Both the position numbers and the translations under genes were made by a program. A stretch of 16,839 nt of DNA from the NCBI GenBank assembly GCA_946539475.1, contig CAMNHM010000054.1, positions 1-16,839 on the forward strand. The letters are read 5' to 3'. Below, in pieces: positions 1 through 6,313 of this stretch (the first letter of the stretch is position 1; every line of letters starts with the position of its first letter). Origin of the DNA: an uncultured Prevotellaceae bacterium (GTDB lineage Bacteria > Bacteroidota > Bacteroidia > Bacteroidales > Bacteroidaceae). A model generated the notes under the pieces. The model did no database searches. It was not told the origin of the DNA and was given only the letters and a program-made list of their open reading frames with translations.

Positions 1-52
1 CTTGACCTTCAGAACCGGAATCTGACGCTCTATTCAGCTAAGCTACGGGTCC
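1..52 (-). tRNA. tRNA-Arg (anticodon CCG), 3' part cut off by the window edge
   Basis: Reading the minus strand from 52, the sequence folds as the 5' two-thirds of a tRNA. The acceptor 5' strand GGACCCG is followed by TA, a D-stem GCTT pairing with GAGC, and an anticodon stem TCAGA/TCTGA that closes the seven-base loop TTCCGGT. The anticodon is CCG (plus-strand CGG at 16-18), which reads the Arg codon CGG. The variable loop begins, but the T-arm and 3' acceptor strand lie outside the window, so acceptor pairing cannot be checked. The D-loop has GA where GG is usual at positions 18-19. A Bacteroidetes promoter lies upstream at 84-114. Confidence 0.88.
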
Positions 53-83
53 TTCTTCGTCAGCTTGTTCAGCTAAGCGGGTG

Positions 84-114
84 CAAAGGTAGACAAAAAA
101 AATGATTCCCGCAA
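84..114 (-). promoter_or_regulatory. Bacteroidetes-type promoter of the tRNA-Arg gene
   Basis: On the minus strand, TACCTTTG (plus 84-91) matches the Bacteroidetes -7 consensus TAnnTTTG. A TTG (-33 box, plus 112-114) lies 20 nt upstream, which is the expected spacing. Transcription would start near 77, leaving a leader of about 25 nt for RNase P to remove. This is the best-formed promoter in the window. Confidence 0.75.
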
Positions 115-154
115 GTTTTTTCGCAGATATTTTTCTTTATTGAAGAATTATTTG

Positions 155-162
155 TAATTTTG
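155..162 (+). promoter_or_regulatory. Bacteroidetes -7 box for the lipoprotein-murB-hydrolase operon
   Basis: TAATTTTG fits TAnnTTTG and is followed by CA, as at the other promoters here. The -33 position (about 132-134) is only T-rich, with no clean TTG. The predicted start near 168 gives a 5' UTR of about 30 nt before the ATG at 199. It also argues against extending the first gene upstream to the TTG at 160, which lies inside this box. Confidence 0.55.
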
Positions 163-198
163 CATCCCGAAAGAAACGTTTATAGAGACTTCACAGAG

Positions 199-1011
199 AT
201 GAAAGCACTTCATTATGCGCTGTCAGCCATACTGCTAGCCCTCGTGGGCTGCACCGGCAGCAAGACAGCACAGCCTGCTGAGGAGACAGAGGTCGAGGAA
301 GAGCCCCTGCCGGAGCGGTTTGAGAGCGACGACCTGCCAAAGGCTGCCGACGAGGTGTTCGACGACTTCGTCTACTACTTCGCCAGCAACGAGCATCTGC
401 AGCGCCGCCGCATCAGTTTTCCCCTACCCCTGGAGACCAGGAGGGGGAAGAGCGTGGTGGACGAGGAGCAGTGGCGCATGGACTCCCTCTTCATGAAGGC
501 TGGTGCCTACACGCTGGTCCTGGACAAGGCTGAGCAGCGCTACCAGCTGAACGACAGCACGACAGAGACTGTCACCGTCGAGAACATCTTCTTCGCGGAG
601 GACTCCGTCGAGCAGTACGTCTTCCGTCGCAACGAAGGGCGCTGGATGCTGGCTGCCATCCGCCAGCAACGGCTCGCCGACAACCACGACGCCCAGTTCC
701 TGACCTTCTACCATGCCTTTGCCAGTGACTCCGCCTTCCAGCAGAACAGCCTGAACCGGCAGATAGAGTTCTCGGGGCCCGACCCTGAGGACGACTTTGC
801 CCGCCTGGAGGGCTTCATCACCCCCGACTCGTGGCAGGCATTCGCGCCGGAGCTGCCTAAGGACTCATTATATAATATTGTATACAGGCTTCAGGACCAG
901 CACTCACGCGAAAAGACCATCTTCGTCTGCGGCATTGCCAGCGGCATGGAGACGGAACTGACCTTTCGCCAGAAGAATGGCAAGTGGAAGCTGACGAGGA
1001 TGACACAATAA
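199..1011 (+). CDS. Lipoprotein with two repeated ~100-residue domains (possibly DUF4348)
   Basis: This is a predicted 270-residue lipoprotein. The start at 199 gives a short basic n-region, a hydrophobic stretch and a lipobox LVGC with Cys18 as the lipidation site. An acidic Glu-rich linker (about 24-45) follows, as often seen in surface or periplasmic Bacteroidetes lipoproteins. The mature part appears to be an internal duplication: repeat 1 (about 51-157) begins DDFVYYFAS and ends FRRNEGRWML, and repeat 2 (about 163-270) begins LTFYHAFAS and ends FRQKNGKWKL. This pattern suggests two small alpha+beta domains. The size and position before murB fit my recollection of DUF4348, but I cannot confirm that. 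The function is unknown. It is the first gene of a tight cluster with murB. Confidence 0.7.
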   Translation: MKALHYALSAILLALVGCTGSKTAQPAEETEVEEEPLPERFESDDLPKAADEVFDDFVYYFASNEHLQRRRISFPLPLETRRGKSVVDEEQWRMDSLFMKAGAYTLVLDKAEQRYQLNDSTTETVTVENIFFAEDSVEQYVFRRNEGRWMLAAIRQQRLADNHDAQFLTFYHAFASDSAFQQNSLNRQIEFSGPDPEDDFARLEGFITPDSWQAFAPELPKDSLYNIVYRLQDQHSREKTIFVCGIASGMETELTFRQKNGKWKLTRMTQ

Positions 1012-1022
1012 GCGAGAAGACA

Positions 1023-2051
1023 TTGAAAGACGAACATAACTACAGCCTGCTGCGGCACAACACTTTCGGCATCGACGCCCGATGCCAACGCTATATCGAG
1101 TTTGCCTCGACCGACGAGGCCATCCATACGGTGAACATCATCCATGAAAGCCATACGCCTTACCTGATCATCGGGGCCGGCAGCAATCTGCTGCTGACGT
1201 CGGACTACGAAGGGCTCGTGGTGCGTTCGGCCATCAGGGGTATCAGCCTGACGGAGACGGACGACGGCCAGGCACGCCTGACATGCGGCAGCGGCGAGCG
1301 ATGGGACGACGTGGTGGCCTGGACGGTCGGCATGGGCTACTCCGACCTGGTGAACCTCTCGCTCATCCCTGGCGACGTGGGAGCATCGGCAGTACAGAAC
1401 ATCGGTGCCTACGGTGCGGAGGTCTGTCAGTCGATCGACGAGATCATGGCCGTCGAGATTCCTACAGGCAGGAGGGTGACCATCGACAAGCGCGACTGTG
1501 CCTACGGCTATCGCGACAGCCGTTTCAAAGGTGAATGGAAGAACCGCTTCCTCATCACCCACGTGACCTACCGCCTCAGCCGCGACACTCGGCTGAACCT
1601 CGAGTACGGCAACATCAGGCAGGAGCTGCAACGCAGGGGCATCGAACGCCCTACCCCACTACAGCTTCGCGACACGATCATCGACATACGGCGCTCAAAG
1701 CTGCCCGACCCGGAAGTGACGGGCAATGCCGGAAGCTTCTTCAAGAACCCCATCGTCGCACGTGCTAAGTATGAGCAGCTGGCGGCACGCTGGCCACAGA
1801 TGCCCCACTACACCGTCGACGACGAGCATGAGAAGATTCCCGCCGGATGGATGATTGAGCAATGCGGATGGAAAGGCCGGCGGATGGGCCGTGCTGCCGT
1901 TCACGAGCGCCAGGCACTGGTATTGGTGAACAGCGGCGGCGCCAGCGGACAGGAGATCGTGGCGCTCTGCCAGGCTGTCTGCAAGGATGTGCTGGAACGC
2001 TTCGGCATCGAATTGCAGCCTGAGGTGAACATGGTAGGTGCCGGGTGTTAG
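1023..2051 (+). CDS. murB: UDP-N-acetylenolpyruvoylglucosamine reductase MurB (type I)
   Basis: MurB is a cytoplasmic FAD enzyme that reduces UDP-GlcNAc-enolpyruvate with NADPH to UDP-MurNAc in peptidoglycan precursor synthesis. The 342 residues match the E. coli type I length. Visible motifs are GAGSN (51-55) for FAD binding, SLIPGDVGASAVQNIGAYG (113-131), YRDSRFK (163-169), GNAGSFFKNP with the catalytic Ser238, and the Glu in QPEV (Glu334). The Ser-Glu spacing of 96 equals that of E. coli Ser229/Glu325. No ATG precedes the conserved N-terminus. TTG at 1023 starts the protein just before NYSLLRHNTFG, 11 nt after the previous stop. A GTG at 984 would overlap the lipoprotein by 28 nt and add a non-conserved extension, so it is less likely. 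Confidence 0.95.
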   Translation: MKDEHNYSLLRHNTFGIDARCQRYIEFASTDEAIHTVNIIHESHTPYLIIGAGSNLLLTSDYEGLVVRSAIRGISLTETDDGQARLTCGSGERWDDVVAWTVGMGYSDLVNLSLIPGDVGASAVQNIGAYGAEVCQSIDEIMAVEIPTGRRVTIDKRDCAYGYRDSRFKGEWKNRFLITHVTYRLSRDTRLNLEYGNIRQELQRRGIERPTPLQLRDTIIDIRRSKLPDPEVTGNAGSFFKNPIVARAKYEQLAARWPQMPHYTVDDEHEKIPAGWMIEQCGWKGRRMGRAAVHERQALVLVNSGGASGQEIVALCQAVCKDVLERFGIELQPEVNMVGAGC

Positions 2052-2069
2052 ATAGCTTTTATTTGACGT

Positions 2070-2834
2070 ATGAAGATTACATTTCTAGGAACAGGAACGT
2101 CGTGCGGGGTGCCCGTCATTGGCTGCAAGTGCAAGGTGTGCCAGAGCAGCGACCCTAAGGACAAGCGGCTGCGCTGCAGCATACTCGTCGAGACGGAGAC
2201 GACGCGGCTCCTTGTCGACTGCGGTCCCGACTTCCGCCAGCAGATACTGCCTCAGCCTTTCCGCCGCATCGACGGAATACTCGTGACACACTCCCACTAC
2301 GACCATGTGGGGGGAATGGACGACATACGCCCCTACTGCCAGTTTGGCGAGATCAACGTCTATGCCGACCCTATCGCCCGCAGAGGCATGCTCGAGATGC
2401 TGCCCTACTGTTTTGCCGAGCATCGCTACCCTGGAGTGCCTGCCATCGGGCTGCACGAGATACATGCCGGCCAGCCGCTACACCTGGGCGACATCGACGT
2501 ACTGCCCATTGAGGTGATGCACGGAAAGCTGCCCATCCTAGGCTACCGCTTCGGCCGATTCGCCTATATCACCGACATGAAAACCATCAGCCCTGACCAG
2601 CAGCAGCTGCTGGAGGGCGTGGAGGTGCTAGTGGTCAACGCCTTGCGCTTCGACCGTCCTCACCACAGCCATCAGTTGGTCGACGATGCCATCAGCTTCG
2701 CCCGCGAGGTAGGCGCCCGACGTACGTTGCTCACCCACATGTGCCACGACGTAGGCCTTCACCAGGATGTGAACGCCCACCTGCTGCCCAAAGGCTTCGA
2801 GCTGGCCTACGACGGCCTGGTCGTGACTGTCTAG
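2070..2834 (+). CDS. MBL-fold metallohydrolase, PhnP-like (phosphoribosyl cyclic phosphodiesterase family)
   Basis: This 254-residue metallo-beta-lactamase-fold hydrolase most resembles PhnP, which opens 5-phosphoribosyl 1,2-cyclic phosphate. The di-metal site is visible as HSHYDH (His74, His76, Asp78, His79), His151 in VMHG, Asp169 in ITDM and His223 in LTHMCH. An early GCKCKVC (Cys19, Cys21, Cys24) together with His226 matches the Cys/Cys/Cys/His structural zinc site described in E. coli PhnP, which most MBL proteins lack. No phosphonate-utilisation gene is nearby, so the substrate here is open. Related Bacteroidetes proteins are usually annotated only as MBL-fold hydrolases. It begins 18 nt after murB and is probably co-transcribed with it. 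Confidence 0.85.
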   Translation: MKITFLGTGTSCGVPVIGCKCKVCQSSDPKDKRLRCSILVETETTRLLVDCGPDFRQQILPQPFRRIDGILVTHSHYDHVGGMDDIRPYCQFGEINVYADPIARRGMLEMLPYCFAEHRYPGVPAIGLHEIHAGQPLHLGDIDVLPIEVMHGKLPILGYRFGRFAYITDMKTISPDQQQLLEGVEVLVVNALRFDRPHHSHQLVDDAISFAREVGARRTLLTHMCHDVGLHQDVNAHLLPKGFELAYDGLVVTV

Positions 2835-2840
2835 CAAGCT

Positions 2841-2877
2841 TTTTTTCGAGGTACGTTTTTTCGAGGTACCTCGAAAA
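2841..2877. repeat. Tandem repeat plus 20-bp perfect palindrome between convergent genes; possible terminator
   Basis: TTTTTTCGAGGTAC occurs twice in tandem (2841-2854 and 2856-2869, period 15). The second copy runs into TTTTCGAGGTACCTCGAAAA, a perfect palindrome at 2858-2877. The first unit can also pair with the right arm (2847-2854 with 2866-2873), so two hairpins compete. It lies between the ends of the MBL hydrolase and cdd, as expected for a bidirectional terminator. The T-run precedes the stem on the plus strand, so it is not a textbook intrinsic terminator. Confidence 0.6.
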
Positions 2878-2891
2878 TGCGCCTCGCTCCG

Positions 2892-3365
2892 TTAAAACTC
2901 CGTGAACGATAGCGGCATGAGATGGGTGATGCCATCCATGACGAAGACACGACGCTGCCCGTAAAGGAGGATACGCAGCGGACGACGATAGCGCTTCTCT
3001 GTCTCGATCATTACCTGGCGGCACGTTCCACAGGGCGAGACAGGCTCTTCGGTCAGCTCTCCCATCGTGTCGCGAGCAGCAATAGCAATCATTACCGGTG
3101 CAACGTCAGGATACTGCGCTCCGGCAGCAAAGAGTGCCGACCGCTCAGCACAGAGTCCGGCTGGGAAGGCAGCATTCTCCTGATTGCATCCCGGCAGCAC
3201 CGCGCCATTCTCGAGCAGCAGTGCCGCCCCCACGTGAAAGTGGGAGTAAGGAGCATAAGAACGGCTAGTAGCATCAATGGCCTTGAGGACGAGCTCTTGC
3301 TCGTCGGCCGTCAGCTCTTCCATCTCACACATGTGGATGGTGGGGTGAATCTCCAGTTCTTTCAT
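2892..3365 (-). CDS. cdd: Cytidine deaminase
   Basis: Cdd hydrolytically deaminates cytidine and deoxycytidine to the uridine forms in pyrimidine salvage. The 157 residues carry the zinc site and catalytic Glu of the family: CAE (Cys72, Glu74) and PCGTC (Cys112, Cys115). The substrate-binding stretches YSHFHVGAAL and NQENAAFPAGLC are also present. The chosen start at 3365 makes an ATGA junction with the uvrA stop, a 4-nt overlap that suggests translational coupling. A longer frame from 3407 adds 14 residues inside uvrA that look unlike the family and is rejected. It is the last gene of pepD-uvrA-cdd. Confidence 0.93.
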   Translation of the reverse strand: MKELEIHPTIHMCEMEELTADEQELVLKAIDATSRSYAPYSHFHVGAALLLENGAVLPGCNQENAAFPAGLCAERSALFAAGAQYPDVAPVMIAIAARDTMGELTEEPVSPCGTCRQVMIETEKRYRRPLRILLYGQRRVFVMDGITHLMPLSFTEF

Positions 3366-6313
3366 AGCTTTGGTTTTAAGTATTTTCCCGTTATGCTTTG
3401 CGGACACCGGGCCACCTCCTCGGGTGTTCCGGTGCAGACCAGATTGCCACCTTTGTCGCCTCCGTCTGGTCCGAGGTCGATCACATGGTCGGCATGACAG
3501 ATGACGTCGAGGTTGTGCTCGATGATGAGGATGGTGTGCCCCCGTTCTATAAGGGCATTCATCGACTTCAGGAGCAGGCGTATGTCGTGGTAGTGAAGAC
3601 CCGTCGTCGGCTCATCGAAGATAAACATCGTAGGCTCCTGACGCCCTGCGCCAGCCCCTCCTACCCGCTGTTTCTCCTGTCCGATGAAATAGGCCAATTT
3701 TACGCGTTGGTTCTCGCCGCCGGAGAGTGTCGACGAGCTTTGTCCGAGCTTGATGTATCCCAGTCCCACATCCTCTAACGGCTTCAGTCGGCTGACGATC
3801 GTTGCGCAGAGGGTGTCCGACGGGCTCTTCTTGCCGTCCTTCTCCTTCCCGTCGCCGCTGAAGAACTGAATGGCCTCGGAGATGCTCATGTTAAGCACGT
3901 CGTCGATGTTCTTTCCTTCATAGCGCACGTCAAGGATATCGTGCTTGAAGCGGTGCCCGTGGCATGCCTCGCACTCCAGCACGAGGTCGGCCATGAACTG
4001 CATCTCGACCGTGATCGTGCCAGCACCCTTGCACTCGTCGCAACGTCCCCCGTCAGCATTGAACGAGAAGTACTGCGACGTGAATCCCATCTGCTGGGCC
4101 AGCGGCTGCTCAGCGAAGAGGTCGCGGATGGCATCGTAGGCCTTGACGTAGGTGGCAGGATTTGAGCGCGTCGACTTGCCGATAGGGTTCTGGTCGACGA
4201 ACTCTACGCGGCTGATGGCATCGATATCGCCCTCAAGGCCCCCAAACTCGCCAGGCGCGTCGCAGACATCGCCCAGGCGGCGCTTCAGTGCCGGATAGAG
4301 GATTCCCTTGATCAGGCTCGACTTGCCCGACCCGCTGACACCCGTAACGACCGTCATCACATTAAGTGGTATCTCGACGTCCAGGCCGCGCAGGTTGTTC
4401 ATACGGGCGGCCTTGATGTCGATATGCCTGTTCCAGGGCCGCCTGCTCGTGGGGATGGGCAGCGTGTCAAGACCTGCCAGGAAGCGCAGTGTATGGCTGC
4501 GCGGATACTGCTCGAGCAGTTCGGACGACGGTGCCCCCTCGTGAATGGCAGGACCGCTATAGACGATCTCGCCACCCAACCGGCCGGCATCGGGGCCTAC
4601 GTCGACCAGATAGTCGGCAGCACGCATGATTTCCTCGTCGTGCTCTACGACGACCACCGTATTGCCCAACGCCTGCAGCTCCTTGAGCACCTTGATCAGC
4701 CGGGCCGTATCGCGTGAGTGAAGGCCGATGCTTGGCTCGTCGAGGATATAGAGCGACCCCACCAGGCTGCTGCCCAGCGAAGTGCAGAGGTTGATGCGCT
4801 GGCTCTCGCCGCCGGAGAGCGAGTTCGACAAGCGGTTGAGCGTCAGATAGCCCAGCCCAACGTCGAGCAGGAACTGCAAGCGGCTGGTGATCTCCGTCAA
4901 CAGGCGCCGCCCCACCGACGCGTCATGGTCGGAGAGCTGCAGGTGGTCGAACCAGTCCTTCAGCCGCACCACCGGCATCTGTACGAGGTCGGTGATGCTG
5001 CGTCCGCCAATCTTCACGTAGTCAGCTTCGGGCTTCAGGCGCGTGCCGTGACACTTCGGGCAGGTGGTCTTTCCGCGATAGCGGCTGAGCATCACGCGAT
5101 ACTGTATCTTATACTGGTTCTCCTTGACCATCTGGAAGAAGGAGTCGATGCAAGGCTTCTCGCCCAGCGGCAGATGACGGTCGCTGGGCAGTCCGTGCCA
5201 GAGCCAGTCGCGCTGACGCTGCGTGAGGCTGTAGTAAGGCTCGAAAATGGGGAAGTCATCGTTTGCGGCATGCTGTATGAACCATTTCTGCCATTCGCTC
5301 ATCTTCTCGCCATGCCAGGGCACTACGCACCCGTCATAGACCGACAGCGACGTGTTGGGAATGACGAGGTGCTCGTCGATGCCGATGATCTTGCCAAAGC
5401 CCTGACACTCAGGACAGGCGCCGACGGGTGAGTTGAACGAGAAGGTCTGGTCGGTAGGCTCCTCGAAGCTGATACCGTCGGCCTCAAAGCGGGTGGAGAA
5501 ATCGTAGGTCAGCCCTGAGGGCATCACCATCAGCCGCAGCTGTCCCTGTCCCTCGTAGAAGGCTGTCTCGGCAGAGTCCACGAGGCGGGCGATCGTCTCC
5601 TTGTCGTCGGCGGCTGAGAGGCGGTCGATGACCAGGAAAAGCTCGGTCTCCGAGGAGGCAGACTTGTTGGCGGAGAGCGCCTCAAGATAGTCCTCGATGC
5701 GGATGATTTCGCTGCCATCATGGGCAGAGGCTACGGCAGCGCCCTCGGAGTTGGAAGAGGGTGCTTGTGCCGGTATCATGATCCTGCTGTAGCCCTGCAG
5801 GATGCTCGCCTTGAGCTGCATCTCCACCGTGCGCCCTTCCGGCACCACAAGGGGAGCCATCAGCACGAACTTCGTGCCGCGGGAGAACTCAAGCATCTTC
5901 TGCACGACATCCTCCGTGGAGTGCTTCTTCACCTCCTCGCCGGAGACAGGCGAGAACGTGTGGCCAATGCGGGCAAAGAGCAGACGCATGTACTCGTAGA
6001 TCTCGGTCGACGTGCCGACGGTGCTTCGCGGATTGCGGGCTATCACCTTCTGCTCGATGGCTATGGCAGGCGGAATGCCGCGAATAAAGTCGCACTCGGG
6101 CTTGTTCATGCGGCCAAGGAACTGGCGGGCATAGCTCGAGAGGCTCTCTACATAGCGGCGCTGCCCCTCGGCATAGAGCGTGTCGAAGGCCAGCGACGAC
6201 TTACCGGAGCCAGAGACGCCGGTAATAGCGATAAACTGTCCCTGGGGCAGGCACACGTCAACGCTCTTCAGATTGTTGACGCGTGCACCCTTAATTTCGA
6301 TATAATCAGCCAT
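3362..6313 (-). CDS. uvrA: Excinuclease ABC subunit UvrA (Bacteroidetes variant)
   Basis: UvrA is the damage-recognition ATPase of nucleotide excision repair and loads UvrB. The 983 residues hold two ABC modules: Walker A GVSGSGKSS at about 32 and 658, signatures LSGGESQR (about 499) and LSGGENQR (about 864), and Walker B LYILDEPSIGLH (about 521) and MFIFDEPTTGLH (about 896). The essential C-terminal zinc finger is intact (Cys758, Cys761, Cys781, Cys784), and CPKC at 418-421 is present. The first zinc module keeps only Cys300/Cys303; the partner pair expected near 273-276 reads STRF. Polar or Gly-rich inserts occur near 183-225, 820-835 and 884-892. Its ATG directly abuts the pepD stop. Bacteroidetes often carry more than one uvrA, so this may be a paralogue. 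Confidence 0.94.
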   Translation of the reverse strand: MADYIEIKGARVNNLKSVDVCLPQGQFIAITGVSGSGKSSLAFDTLYAEGQRRYVESLSSYARQFLGRMNKPECDFIRGIPPAIAIEQKVIARNPRSTVGTSTEIYEYMRLLFARIGHTFSPVSGEEVKKHSTEDVVQKMLEFSRGTKFVLMAPLVVPEGRTVEMQLKASILQGYSRIMIPAQAPSSNSEGAAVASAHDGSEIIRIEDYLEALSANKSASSETELFLVIDRLSAADDKETIARLVDSAETAFYEGQGQLRLMVMPSGLTYDFSTRFEADGISFEEPTDQTFSFNSPVGACPECQGFGKIIGIDEHLVIPNTSLSVYDGCVVPWHGEKMSEWQKWFIQHAANDDFPIFEPYYSLTQRQRDWLWHGLPSDRHLPLGEKPCIDSFFQMVKENQYKIQYRVMLSRYRGKTTCPKCHGTRLKPEADYVKIGGRSITDLVQMPVVRLKDWFDHLQLSDHDASVGRRLLTEITSRLQFLLDVGLGYLTLNRLSNSLSGGESQRINLCTSLGSSLVGSLYILDEPSIGLHSRDTARLIKVLKELQALGNTVVVVEHDEEIMRAADYLVDVGPDAGRLGGEIVYSGPAIHEGAPSSELLEQYPRSHTLRFLAGLDTLPIPTSRRPWNRHIDIKAARMNNLRGLDVEIPLNVMTVVTGVSGSGKSSLIKGILYPALKRRLGDVCDAPGEFGGLEGDIDAISRVEFVDQNPIGKSTRSNPATYVKAYDAIRDLFAEQPLAQQMGFTSQYFSFNADGGRCDECKGAGTITVEMQFMADLVLECEACHGHRFKHDILDVRYEGKNIDDVLNMSISEAIQFFSGDGKEKDGKKSPSDTLCATIVSRLKPLEDVGLGYIKLGQSSSTLSGGENQRVKLAYFIGQEKQRVGGAGAGRQEPTMFIFDEPTTGLHYHDIRLLLKSMNALIERGHTILIIEHNLDVICHADHVIDLGPDGGDKGGNLVCTGTPEEVARCPQSITGKYLKPKL

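Noticed and set aside
3366..3407. Longer cdd start at 3407
   Set aside because: Adds 14 residues within uvrA. The ATGA overlap at 3362-3365 gives a normal family N-terminus.
4718..5431. 237-codon plus-strand frame
   Set aside because: Shadow of uvrA; no family-like sequence.
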